DNA of 64,000 nt from Diphasiastrum complanatum (taxonomy: Eukaryota > Streptophyta > Lycopodiopsida > Lycopodiales > Lycopodiaceae). A program made the position numbers and the translations under genes. Under the pieces are notes generated by a model. The model ran no database searches. It worked only from the letters and a program-made list of their open reading frames with translations, and was not told the origin of the DNA. The stretch covers positions 48,568,164 through 48,632,163 of the forward strand of contig CM055107.1 of NCBI GenBank assembly GCA_029204225.1, given 5' to 3'. Of this stretch, positions 53,183 to 62,813 are shown piece after piece. Position 1 is the first letter of the stretch. Each line of letters starts with the position of its first letter.

Positions 53183-53882
53183 TTAATGCTCAGCCTTAAA
53201 AACATTCATGTAATGAGCATCTTGAACAAACTGCTGAAGTCCGATCCTCAAAGGTGAGGTTGCCTTGTTTGCTCTCTCCTTGTAAATTCTTTTTCTTGTA
53301 ACACTCGGCTGCAATGTGCCCCTTCTTTCCACAAAAGAAGCACTTGAGTTTGGCTTTGTTCTTCTTTCCACCTTTGGAGCTTGATGGTTGATCATCATTC
53401 TTGGTCTCCCTCGACTGGATCTTCTTCTTGGACTTTGCCTTTCCTTTACTTGAGAAGTTGACCTTCTCATCACCATCATGCAATCATAAGGAACCAATCC
53501 TTTACTTGACATGAAGGATTCTACTCTCCTCGGCCACAAACACACTATGGAGCTTGTCAATATAAGGTAGAGCATCTTGAATAGCAAAGCTTTGTACAAG
53601 ATTGGAAAACTTATCTCCAAGACCATTCAAAATGATTTGAACAAGCTCATCATCTTGAATACCCTCACTTATGATGGAAAGTTATTTATTGAGAGACTTT
53701 ATTCTCAAGACATACTCTTGAGCACTCTCATCACTCCCTCTAATTCTTTGAAGAACTCTATCTCTTAACATAAGCACTCTAGAAGTATTTTTGGATTCAT
53801 AAATCCCCTTTAAGGAGTTCCAAGCCTCCTTGGCCGAGGTACAACATGCAAGTTCCTTTAGAAGTTCATTACTAACATTCAT
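53183..53882 (-). pseudogene. Copia gag fragment, second family, block B
   Basis: The minus-strand frames 53882-53682 (MNVSNELLKELACCTSAKEA, NTSRVLMLRDRVLQRI) and 53483-53196 (CFFCGKKGHIAAEC, the CCHC knuckle at about 53304-53345) belong to one gag with frame breaks between. Its UBN2 part resembles the gag at 3586-4698 (both have the pattern MNVSNE.L.E...C.+.KEAW). It stops before protease at the junction with the plus-strand element. Confidence 0.85.
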
Positions 53883-54119
53883 TTTAAGGCAATGTAATAG
53901 TAGTAGCGTAATAGCAACTCTAAAATAAATCTCTAAAGACTAAGCTAGAGTGCTCAAGAGAGTTCAAGCTTGAAAGCTTGATAGAGAGCCAACAACAATA
54001 CTTTTTGACTATGAATGATATGCTTGATAAGAGCGCAGGAAGCGTCATGCAATAACACTCAACCCCTTCACAATTCTCAATAACATTTCAGATCTTGAAA
54101 TGAGATGTATGAACAACTA

Positions 54120-54745
54120 ATTTATACTAAGTAATTAGATCGTCAAATGTGATTGTCAGTTGGCTGGTTTCCACTGGCATTCATCCAGTTCCTTCTCAAA
54201 AATTGACTGCTGATAAGTGCTGAAAATTGACCACAAACAGTCAGTCTGCATAAATTGGCCATAAACAGTCTGTATAAATGAACTAAAACTGTCACTCTGC
54301 AGAAATGAACTAAAGCTGCCACATGCGGCAATGTCGCAAAAAGGTGACAATGTCGGCTTTTTGCAAAAAACCCAACAGTGTCCCTAAATCTCATTTAGAG
54401 TAGCCCCACACTTTGCCAGAATCATTTTCTTAACATTTGAGGCACCTTGACAAGTGTGAAAAATGCAACTATGCATATTTAACTCGCAATTCCTGACAAG
54501 CGAAAAATGCAAAAAAGGTGACACTGCATTTTCACATAAGATTCCTGCTAGGCGACAAATGCCTGGATTGTAGAGAGAGAAAATGTGACACTATTGTCAA
54601 ACTCCGTGTATTTCTACAGACTGTGTAAAAACACTTGTATATCTGCAAACTATGTAAAGACATGGGAAAATTCGCAGATTTGGATAAACAATGGATGAAG
54701 ATTAAAACCGATTAGTCAATTAGTAAGAAGGAGAATAATCCAACA
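54120..54745 (-). repeat. 3' LTR of the 54-59 kb Copia
   Basis: It starts TGTTGGATTATTCTCC at 54745, next to the polypurine tract, and runs about 625 bp to around 54120. It contains GCAAAAAGGTGACAATGTCG-type words. It matches 58550-58990 (same orientation) over its 3' part and 59289-59462 (opposite orientation) over its first 180 bp. Confidence 0.75.
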
Positions 54746-54746
54746 A

Positions 54747-54756
54747 CCCCCCTTAA
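54747..54756 (-). promoter_or_regulatory. Polypurine tract of the 54-59 kb Copia
   Basis: The minus strand reads TTAAGGGGGG, one base before the LTR start TGTTGG. Confidence 0.8.
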
Positions 54757-54758
54757 TC

Positions 54759-55330
54759 TTAATCCTTGAATGCCTTGACCTTCAAACTTAGTTCTACATA
54801 GAATCTACTATGTGCTTCCAAACTTAATGCTTTGGTAAAAATATTTGCTGTTATATCTTGTCTTATACAATATGGCAATCTGAATTCTTCGTTGAGAACT
54901 TTGCTTCTGATGAAATGATACTTTAGTTCAATGTGCTTACTCCTATAATGAAATCTAGGGTTGGCTGATAAAGCAATGGCACTTTGATTATCACAAAATA
55001 ATGTCGTCGGAGCATATTGATTCAGACCGATATCTGAGAGCAAGTTCCTCAACCAAATTGCTTCCTTTGTAGCTTAAGAGACTGCGATATACTCTAATCC
55101 AGTGGAAGATAGAGCTATTGAAGATTGCTTGCGATTGTTCCAGGAAATTGGATTATTGTTGAGAAATAATGTAAATCCAGAAGTGGATTTACGAGTGTCT
55201 ACATCTTCTGTCCGACTTGCATCTGTGTAACCATTGTGTAAATTGAGTTTGTCGTTGTCGACTGCTCCATAACAAATGCAAATGCAAAAGCTATGTCTGG
55301 CCTGGTACAGATCATGGCGTACAAAAGAGA
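54759..55330 (-). pseudogene. Copia RNase H
   Basis: The frame 55052-54759 reads LLSDIGLNQYAPTTLFCDNQ, SAIALSANPRFHYRSKHIEL and TANIFTKALS, the C-terminal half of RNase H. A TAG just upstream (55053-55055) and frame breaks up to about 55330 separate it from RT, where TGLEYIAVS and ARPDIAFAFAF can be made out. Confidence 0.85.
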
Positions 55331-55488
55331 TCCTATAATAGAATGGTAAGGATACTCACGCATCTGTACTTTTATGAATTGTTTGGAGACATTTGTCCTT
55401 TGACAATTTGAGACCTGGTTCTATTGGTGAGAGGGCTAACTTACAATTAATCAGATATATATCTGACTAACATGTTGTAGATGTATTT

Positions 55489-56200
55489 CTATTGCATAAT
55501 GTAGACCAACTTCTTTTTTCTGTCTTTGTGGATTTGTATACCAAGGCATAAATGAGCTTTGCCCAGATCCGTCATGTCGAATTCGGAATATAGCATTGTC
55601 TTGGCTTCTTTTATCAGATCGGTACTGTTGCTGAAAAGCAATGTATCATCCACATATAAAGTGATAATGATAAATGACTGCTGCACTACTTTGAAGTAAA
55701 CATTTGAATCTGAAGAGCTAGTTGTGTAGCCGTGATCAATAAGGAAAATATTGATCCTTTGAAACCATGTTTGAGCATATTGCTTCAAGCCATAAAGTGC
55801 CTTATAGAGTTTACACACATGATTGTGTTTACCCTCAATAATATAACCATTGGGTTGCACCATGTAAATGTCTTTTTTGATCACTCCATTGAGATGTGTT
55901 GTCTGTACATCCATTTGATGTATTTTCAAATCTGCTGCAACGGCAAATGACAGCAAAAGTCGAATAGAAGAATGCTTGACTACTGGACTGAAGGTCTCGG
56001 TGTAATCAATGTTGTATACTCGAGAAAATCCTCTGGCGAAAAGTCATGATGTTCTCATGTTCATGATTCCATCTACATTGTACTTGACTTTGAAAATCGA
56101 TTTGCAATCAACTACGTTTCTGCTAGCAGGTAATTCGACAATTGTCCATGTCTAGTTCTTGATAAGAGATGAATAGTCTTTATACATAGCTTCTTTCCGT
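55489..56200 (-). pseudogene. Copia reverse transcriptase
   Basis: The frame 55956-55489 has MLSFAVAADLKIHQMDVQTT, LYGLKQYAQTWFQRI and the intact catalytic LYVDDTLLFSNS (about 55630-55665), then the connection to RNase H. The N-terminal part of RT (up to 56200) is broken by stops. Confidence 0.9.
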
Positions 56201-56339
56201 AGATCTGAGTCAGGTTGACTGAGTGCCTCTTGTATAGACGTCGGTTCTTGAACAAGGTAGGCTACAGACTCGTCGATATACCGTTTAGGTGGTTTGCTTG
56301 CTCTTGAAAATCTTCTGGGTAATAGAGGAAGTTGATCAT

Positions 56340-57430
56340 TTACATCATACTGTAGTTGCTAAATTGCAACACCATCATGTTTTGATTCGCCGTTGATTTG
56401 TTGTTCATCAAAAGTAGAAGAGCTTGGACCTTCAATGGGAATAATCGACTGAAGAACTGGAAAGTTCAATGTGTCGGATAAAATCGAAGAGTCAGCTATG
56501 TGGGCTTTGCCTTTTCCTTTGAGGTCTTGAAACTGATCTTTGATGAAGTTGACATCCCGGGTAGTGAATATCTTCAACTTGATGGGATCGAACAACTTGT
56601 GGGTTTTGAAGTAGTGTAGCTGATGAAAATACATTTGATACTCTGGAAGTTGAGCTTCATCCTGAGATCAAGAGGTATCTACGCAAAAGCAGTACATCCA
56701 AAAGCTCATAGGTTTGATAAAGAAGATCTGGTACCTGTCCAAACTTCAAATGGTGTTTTGTTTGAGAGACCTTTAGTAGGACATATGTTCTGAATATAAG
56801 CTGTTGTTGAAATAGCTTTAGCCCAGAAGGACTTTGGAAGTGTCGTATGTGATAACATGCACTTTGCCGATTCAACTAAGGTTCTGTTCTTTCTCTCAGC
56901 AAGACCATTTGACTGAGGCAAATAGGAGGTAATGTATTGTTGCTAAATGTCGTTGTTAAGGCAATACTCTTGAATTCTGTGGAGATGTATTCTCTCCCGT
57001 TATCTGACCTCAGTGTTTTGATTCGTTTGCCAGTTTGATTCTCAACATGCTCTTTGAATTGTCTGAATTTGATGAAAGCCTTTGACTTCCGTTTAATGAA
57101 ATAAACAGCTGTTCTACTGGAGAATTCGTCAATAAAAGTAATGAAATATTTTGCATCTAGCAATGAAGGAGTTTGCATAGGTCCACATATATCTATATGA
57201 ACAACATCTAACAGACCTTTTGTTGCATGCCTATGGTTTGATCTAAAAGGAATCCTAGCCTGCTTTCCAAAGATGTAGCTATGACAGACATGGAGATCGA
57301 CCTTACCAAAAGGATAGTCGAGATCAAAAACCATGGATTGTCTGGACATGTTCAAAACATATGCATAATTCAATTGTCCTAAGCGATGATGCCATAGTAA
57401 TGCTTTATTGACTAGAACAGAGGTTTTCAA
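56340..57430 (-). pseudogene. Copia GAG-pre, integrase and linker
   Basis: The frame 57430-56876 starts with GAG-pre (LLWHHRLGQLNYAYVLNMSR), then the zinc-module end CHSYIFGKQARIPF (the first expected Cys kept, the second changed to Tyr). The catalytic Asp segments HIDICGPMQT and FIDEFSS follow, then LRSDNGREYISTEF with the catalytic Glu. Frame 56921-56706 continues with PQSNGLAERKNRTLVES and PKSFWAKAI. The rest, to 56340, is the variable linker. Two frame breaks separate the parts. Confidence 0.9.
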
Positions 57431-57458
57431 GCTTGACTAGACTCAGAATAACAATGTG

Positions 57459-57827
57459 TCAATCTATATAAGTCACTCTGCCTCTTGCGAGTGCAAGGAT
57501 CTTATTACTGCTATACATAATTTTGCATTGATTAGATTCAAATTCTTCCTTATGACCTAATTTTGTAATTCTACTTACTGATAACAGAATTGTAGAGAGT
57601 TTAGGAACATATAAGGCCTTTAATAGTAGTTTGAATTGATTGTGCTGGAATTGCAATCTTACAGTACCTTCACCTTCAATAGTGTGAGTACTATTGTCAC
57701 CAAGATGGACAGATTTCTTCATGCTGTAAGACATGTAGGAGTTGAAAATCTCACATTGATTGGTCATGTGTTGAGTATCATCCAAAAATGCACTTTGGTC
57801 TTTGACCATGCATGCACCTTTTTCCAC
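57459..57827 (-). pseudogene. Copia protease, active site deleted
   Basis: It reads FLDDTQHMTNQCEIFNSY, then VHLGDNSTHTIEGEGTVRL and ALYVPKLSTILLSVSRI, a Copia protease. The expected DSGATQHM is shortened to DDTQHM, so the Ser-Gly-Ala part of the catalytic loop is lost and the enzyme would not work. Confidence 0.85.
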
Positions 57828-57893
57828 TTCAACCTAGAGAGATGATGAAACTGTGTTTGCTTGTTGATCAGGTTGCTAGGCTGCATTCTTCTC

Positions 57894-57960
57894 TTAAAGA
57901 ATTCGACAATCCTTGATCTCATGGTTATTGCGCTTGCAATACCTGCAAAACATCTTCTTC
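57894..57960 (-). pseudogene. Copia CCHC zinc knuckle
   Basis: The minus strand reads FCRYCKRNNHEIKDCRIL, with all four metal ligands (C-x2-C-x4-H-x4-C) kept. A TAA follows. Confidence 0.8.
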
Positions 57961-57997
57961 TTCCACTGTGGATTTGATTATTGTACTTGACTTTGAG

Positions 57998-58552
57998 TCA
58001 GCTTCTGATTCGTTGCATCCTTCTTGGAGCTTTTCTGCTTCTATCGCTTAGAGCCTTTGTTGACATATAGAACCTAAGAGGAGGAAGTAGACAAAGTGTC
58101 TTGACTTCTTTTATTGTCTTCTTGCAACAACATCGTAATAGCTTTAGTAAGAAATCTGAGTGTGTCGATATGATCATTACCCATTTCTCATATGTAGAGG
58201 GGAAGCTTGAAAGCAATGTCATAATTGTGTCTTGATCGTCTATGACTGATCCGACAATGGCCATCTGTTGCAAGGGATTCTTAAACTGGTTAATGTGACT
58301 CTGAATGTGAAGAATTTCCTTTGTAGATGTTACTTAGTAGTTACATTCCTCATGTCATATAGTGAGTTCGTGATGTCCCAAACGTCTTTTGACGTTTTAG
58401 CTTTAGATGTGTGTCCAATCTTTGTATCTGATATATTGAAAATAATAAGTGCGAAAGCTTTACCATCATTCGATTTTCACTTTGAGTCTTTTGTGTCGTC
58501 TTCAGGTTTTACTTTTGAACTTGTAACAACATCTCATATACTAAGTGATTAG
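57998..58552 (-). pseudogene. Copia gag, N-terminus truncated
   Basis: It reads SSKVKPEDDTKDSKWKSNDG, ALIIFNISDTKIGHTSKAK, then a frame change, and MQQMAIVGSVIDDQDTIMTL and FPSTYEKWVMIIS. The first 40-50 residues of Gag are missing: the sequence passes directly to LTR at about 58550. Confidence 0.83.
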
Positions 58553-58990
58553 GTCGTCAAATGCGATTGCCGTCGTCCAGTTCCTTCTCATAAATTGATT
58601 GCTGATAAGCAGTGAAAATTGGCCGTAAATAGTCTATCTTCATAAATGAGCTAAAACTGTCACTCTGCAAAAATGAACTAAAACTGCCACAGGCGATAGT
58701 GTCGCAAAAAGACGACAGTGTCGAATTTTTGCAAAAAAACTTGACAGCGTCCTTAAATCTCATTTAGGGTAGCCCTACACTTTGCCAGAGTCATTTCCTT
58801 AACATTTGAGGCACTTTGAACAATGCAAAACATGCAACTCTGCATATTTAACTCGCAATTCCTGACAAGCGAAAAATGCAAAAAAGACAACACTACATTT
58901 TTACACGTAATTCCTAACAGGCGAAAAATGCAAAAAAGACAACACTACATTTTTACACGAGATTCCTGATAGGCGACAGATGTCTTCACA
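58550..58990 (-). repeat. Partial 5' LTR of the 54-59 kb Copia
   Basis: It matches 54120-54560 in the same orientation. A 51-bp stretch around CGAAAAATGCAAAAAAGACAACACTACA is present twice in tandem (58869-58970), which the 3' LTR does not show. The first third of the LTR is missing. Confidence 0.7.
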
Positions 58991-58999
58991 TGTGTGAAG

Positions 59000-59288
59000 C
59001 CGTGGATCATCATTTCTTCATTGTTCTTGCTTGGAATCACAATAATTGTCAACTAGAAGCTTGATTTGGAAGCTAGTCTTGATGTAGATCAAGATCCCAA
59101 GCTACCAATCACCCTTTACGATCCTTTGTAGATCTGATTCAGTCCTAAAACTCTGAAATTTGACATGGTATTAGAGCCAAGTCAAAGAGCTTAGTTGATG
59201 ATCCAAATATCTTCATTTTGGTGAAAGCATTGGTGTTAGACTCATTTTGAAGGAGGGTGACCTTTACTAACAGTTTGCTTGTGATATT
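59000..59288 (+). repeat. LTR end, primer-binding site and leader of another Copia
   Basis: TGGTATTAGAGC at 59166-59177 is a one-mismatch initiator tRNA-Met site in plus orientation. The sequence before it should be the 3' end of an LTR, and the 110 bp after it a leader. The leader is cut at 59289 by another LTR fragment, and no gag follows. Confidence 0.55.
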
Positions 59289-59462
59289 TGTTGGATTATT
59301 TTCCTTCTTACTAATCTACTAATCAATTTTAATCCTCATCCATTGTTATCTAGTTCTGTGGATTTTCCCGTGTCTTTACAAAGTTTGCAGATTTACAAGT
59401 GTTTTTACACAGTCTGTAGAAATACACGGAGTTTGACAATAGTGTCACATTTTCTCTCTCCT
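59289..59462 (+). repeat. Inverted LTR fragment of the 54-59 kb Copia family
   Basis: It begins TGTTGGATTATTTTCCTTC and is the reverse complement of 54570-54745, over about 175 bp with few differences. It is the first third of the LTR, exactly the part missing from the 5' LTR at 58550-58990, but in opposite orientation. Confidence 0.75.
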
Positions 59463-59952
59463 GATAACAAAAAATTAGTTTACTCATAAATTACAAAGCA
59501 TTCATCCACAAATAAAGTTCTATAGAGAGTGAAAACACCAAGATTGCTTCACAAACCAATGTTTCTCAACATTAGGTTCACAATGGATCCATCATGGATC
59601 AAGTACATAATCACCATAATCTCTCTCTAAGTAATTCCAACACGTGTGGGATAGCTCATTGTACTCATCCATATCCATTTTGGATAAGATCTACCAAGTT
59701 TGCCACATCATCCATTGGTGGTTTGTGTTGACCTTCTAGATTTCTACAATCTAGGACCTAACTCCTATAATTTGGGAGATGTCATATTTGATGTCATATT
59801 TGGGAGATGTCATATTTGACATCCAATGAAAGCCAAGCAAAATGGATCTGAATATTACAAGTGTCATTTCACATGTGTGGATAGGTCCTCACACGTGTGG
59901 ATACATATAGATGTCAAATGCATCAAAAAAACTATGTGAAAATTGCTAAATT
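59463..59952. other. Unassigned; small tandem duplication
   Basis: The phrase TTTGGGAGATGTCATATTTG is doubled at about 59773-59822. The words CACACGTGTGG and CACATGTGTGG recur at 59640, 59872 and 59891. This recalls the LTR-like stretch at 2100-2830 (CACACGTGTGAGTGAG), but a firm alignment is not possible by eye. Confidence 0.4.
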
Positions 59953-60231
59953 CTAACAAATTAGTGGTGAGAATGGTGCAACGAACCATGGTACGATCTC
60001 CACCTCCTCATCTACAAGATTGCCTTCATTAAAGTATTCAAGTACGTGTGCGTCAATGAAGATGTCTTGCTTCAGAGCAGAGGGGTCTTCAGCCTTCTCT
60101 TCAGCCCTTGGGCTTTCCTGGACTTCGATTGCTAAAAACATCCATAAGATCTGAAATGTCATATTTGGTGAGGTACCCAATGGTTTATTGCTACGTAGGG
60201 AGAGTTTGGTGTGAAATGCTGCCTCTGCCAC
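59953..60231 (-). CDS. Unrecognised 92-codon reading frame
   Basis: An open frame with an acidic C-terminal half (VQESPRAEEKAEDPSALKQD, YFNEGNLVDEEVEIVPWF). It does not match a family I know. The NEGNLVDEEVEIVPW segment looks like the linker or protease-flanking part of a retrotransposon polyprotein, but this is a guess. It overlaps a plus-strand frame at 60108-60311. It may not be a gene. Confidence 0.25.
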   Translation of the reverse strand: MAEAAFHTKLSLRSNKPLGTSPNMTFQILWMFLAIEVQESPRAEEKAEDPSALKQDIFIDAHVLEYFNEGNLVDEEVEIVPWFVAPFSPLIC

Positions 60232-60559
60232 CTGGAAATAAGCATGATGTTCTGGAGACTAATGGTGGGAACTTCACGTCACCAGTTCTTAGAAAAGTTA
60301 TCCTTCAATAGCTTAAAGACAAGCTTCAAACTTCATTAGGAGGATGATGTACGTTATGGACTGTGTCCAACCTTATGCAAAACATGAAAAATCTACATGT
60401 GGCCAGTCACTTGCCATGTACATCAGTGTGAATGTTGATTGGTCAGCTCAAACATTTCTTCGGTAGAACAAATATTTGTCTGACAACCGAATCTGTAAGT
60501 TTCAGATAGTTGGTGATAAGTGTCAACAGAGAAGAAAGACACATCTGCACTAGGAATTC
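60232..60559. other. No supported feature
   Basis: Unassigned sequence between the short ORF and repeat E. Confidence 0.35.
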
Positions 60560-60860
60560 ACAGGGCCATCGTTGTCCAACTAGATTCGAATAGAATTCTT
60601 TGTGTCCATATTCGAATAGAATTATGTCTGCCTGGGTTTGAATAGAATTATGTCTGTCCAGTATGCATGGAAATGTGCTAACTGGTAAAGTCTGGCTTCA
60701 AATAAGACAATGGAAATGTGCTAGCTGGTAAAGTCTGGCTTCAAAGAAGAAGTTGTCTGCCTAGATTTGAATGTAATTTTGTCTATCTGGAAATCAAGCA
60801 TCGAATGAGAGACAATAAAGCACACATAGATGACTATGTTGTGTTTGGAACTGCTTTATC
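60560..60860 (+). repeat. Repeat E, copy 2, with internal tandem units
   Basis: Units of the form [T/A]TTCGAATAGAATTATGTCTG recur at about 60585, 60610, 60638 and, more diverged, at 60762. The phrase GGAAATGTGCTA.CTGGTAAAGTCTGGCTTCAAA occurs twice (60669 and 60711). The second half matches 16010-16150 in reverse complement. It looks like the U3 region of an LTR. Confidence 0.65.
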
Positions 60861-61279
60861 AGAATAACTTAGTAGCAAGTTTATGAAGACTGTTGAGGGG
60901 TGACATAGTCCATTATTGTAAGCATTGCCTGCACTAATCATTTGGCCTTGTGGCATTCTTGTTTTGGCTAAGTTCAAATTTAAACAGTGAAGCATGTGAT
61001 GTTAATACTGTGGGGATGTCTAATCATTCTGAGTTGTTACTCTTCTCTAGAATCTGGATTTCTTGGTTGAGCTTTCTGATTAACTTTCTTGGTATTTCTT
61101 TGTACCATTCTCAATGGCGGTATTGGCCGCCTACCCAGAAATGTCACCAGACAACCAGCTTTACACTTCCATTTCGCTGGACTTCAAAAACAAATCTTAT
61201 TTTTTTGGTTTGGTAAGCTGCGACAATCCCATGAGAGCGATAGCATATCTTAGAATTCAGCATGTACGGAAGATCCACA
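60861..61279. other. No supported gene
   Basis: The plus-strand frame at 60950-61216 has no recognisable family. Nothing else was seen. Confidence 0.35.
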
Positions 61280-61941
61280 TCAAACTCTAACATCCATTAA
61301 CCCTAAGCATTAAACACTACACAATTAACACTACATCCATTAAACCTACGATCCACGATGATAGATATTTGTTTCTCTCTCTCTCCCCCTCTCTCTCTCA
61401 CAAAAAGCATAAGAAATAACAATTTCAATAACATTCAGATCCAACAATTAGCAAAATACAACAAAAGCATGAGAGCTGGAGGAAAGGAGCTCGAGAGCAT
61501 GGACATTCACAAGTCCATTCCATAAGAGAGCCAATCTTCTTATATTGAAATGAAGATTTGAACATGAGGAGAAACTCGAGTAAGCCCCTATTTATAGTGG
61601 AGAGGAGGGCCTTGGCCTCAAAATACTATTGGCCCATTTCTACTTCCCTAACTATTCGAACTTTAAAAAAAGAGTGGGAACCCATTCAATAATTGGAGGG
61701 AACCAATTTGAATTTGAATTTGAACCAATTTTGGTGGGAGTCCCAACTTTATTCACTAACTTGACATTTAGGCCCTGTGACATTAAAAGTCCTGCAAAAA
61801 AGGCCTAAAGTTCTTTTATTAACTTTCTAATTATCAAATAACTATGTGATCACCGGGTTGGACTTACACACACAGGGTGCTAGATCCCTCTCACTTATTA
61901 ACTAGGGTTAAAGTGGCCTCGGGATCCGCAAACCCTCAACA
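61280..61941 (-). repeat. LTR-A family, copy 3, best preserved
   Basis: On the minus strand it starts TGTTGAGGGTTTGCGGATCC at 61941, has a TATA box and a CT-rich tract at 61370-61400, and runs some 650 bp. It matches the copies at 7330-7640 (opposite strand) and 20821-21378 (same strand). It interrupts a Copia RT gene on the same strand (61942 onward). No internal region is attached, so it may be a solo LTR. Confidence 0.7.
61588..61596 (-). promoter_or_regulatory. TATA box of LTR-A copy 3
   Basis: The minus strand reads CACTATAAATAGGGGC, a strong TATA box, about 345 bp from the LTR start. The copy at 7330 has the weaker CTATAAG in the same place. Confidence 0.65.
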
Positions 61942-62700
61942 TTTGTTTAGATATGCTGCCTGGCTTACAGTAATCCTTCTGCTTGCACAATCTCTAGTGA
62001 TCTCCATACCAAGTAGGTAATGAACTGGTCCTAATCATCATTTTTAATTGTTGTGACAATAGAGACTTTGTCTTGTGCAATAACTGAGTTGAGTTGCTGA
62101 TGATTAAAGATTTACCGACACAGTAGGCTACTATCACATATCTTGAGCCTTTGTTGTTGAGGTACACATTTGAGTCTACAGAGCATGAAGTAAAATCGTG
62201 CTACAAAAAGAAGTAATTGATTCGTTTATGCCAGGCACTAGGAGCTTGCTTGAGGCCATAAAGTGCCTTCTGTAAATTGCACACTAAATGATCTTGGCCC
62301 TGAAGGACATAACCTTCTGGTTGATGAATGAAAATGTCTTCTTATATGAATCCATGAAGGAATGTCATTTGGATGTCCATATGATGAATGTTCAGATCCT
62401 CTGCAGTAGCTATGTCCAGCAAGGTGCAAATAGATCGATGTTTACCACTAGAGTGAAGGTGTCAGTGTGATCTATTCCATAAATTTGTATATAACCTTTA
62501 ATCACTAAACGAGCTTTCCATTTGGATATTGATCTATCTGGTTTAAGATTTAGTTTGAAGATCCACTTACTGTCAATAGTTTTTAAACTTGCAAGAGGAC
62601 TAACAAGACTCCAAGGTTGTTTTTCATTAATGAATAGTACTCAACATCCATAGCAGCTTCCATTTGTCTACATCTGACAGTGACAGAGCTTCTACAATAG
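61942..62700 (-). pseudogene. Copia reverse transcriptase remnant
   Basis: From 62640 on the minus strand: SLKTIDSKWIFKLNLKPDRS, KARLVIKGYIQIYGIDHTDT, then DLNIHHMDIQMTFLHGFI, QPEGYVLQGQ and ALYGLKQAPSAWHKRI (62230-62275). The catalytic motif, which should follow, is decayed to IVAYCVGKSL (about 62110). Several stops are present. At 61941 it is cut by LTR-A copy 3. Upstream it joins almost directly to the zinc knuckle, so protease and integrase have been deleted. Confidence 0.85.
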
Positions 62701-62813
62701 AGGCTGATTCATCATGAGTCCCTGAAGACAATGTACTTAGATTCGGTTGTTGTGAGGTTTGAGAAAAGATTTTTACATGGTGTCATGTGTTATGAAGCAC
62801 TTGAATCGAGATA

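Larger units (their letters stand above)
50104..53820 (+). repeat. Chimeric Copia block, copy B
   Basis: The homologue of 12509-16010 in the same orientation; see that entry. Copy B keeps more of gag but has lost about 25 bp after the SHLN motif (51283) and the segment with the zinc knuckle (near 51510). Beyond 53820 it continues into more of the minus-strand gag, while copy A switches to repeat E, so the two copies end differently on the right. Confidence 0.85.
54100..58990 (-). mobile_element. Copia element, minus strand, decayed but nearly full
   Basis: In minus-strand order: part of a 5' LTR (58990-58550), gag without its N-terminus, zinc knuckle, protease, GAG-pre and integrase, linker, RT, RNase H, polypurine tract and 3' LTR (54745-54120). 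Many stops and shifts are present. The two LTR pieces are clearly related in sequence, which frames the element. The 5' LTR is truncated, and the primer-binding site is gone with the start of gag. Confidence 0.88.
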
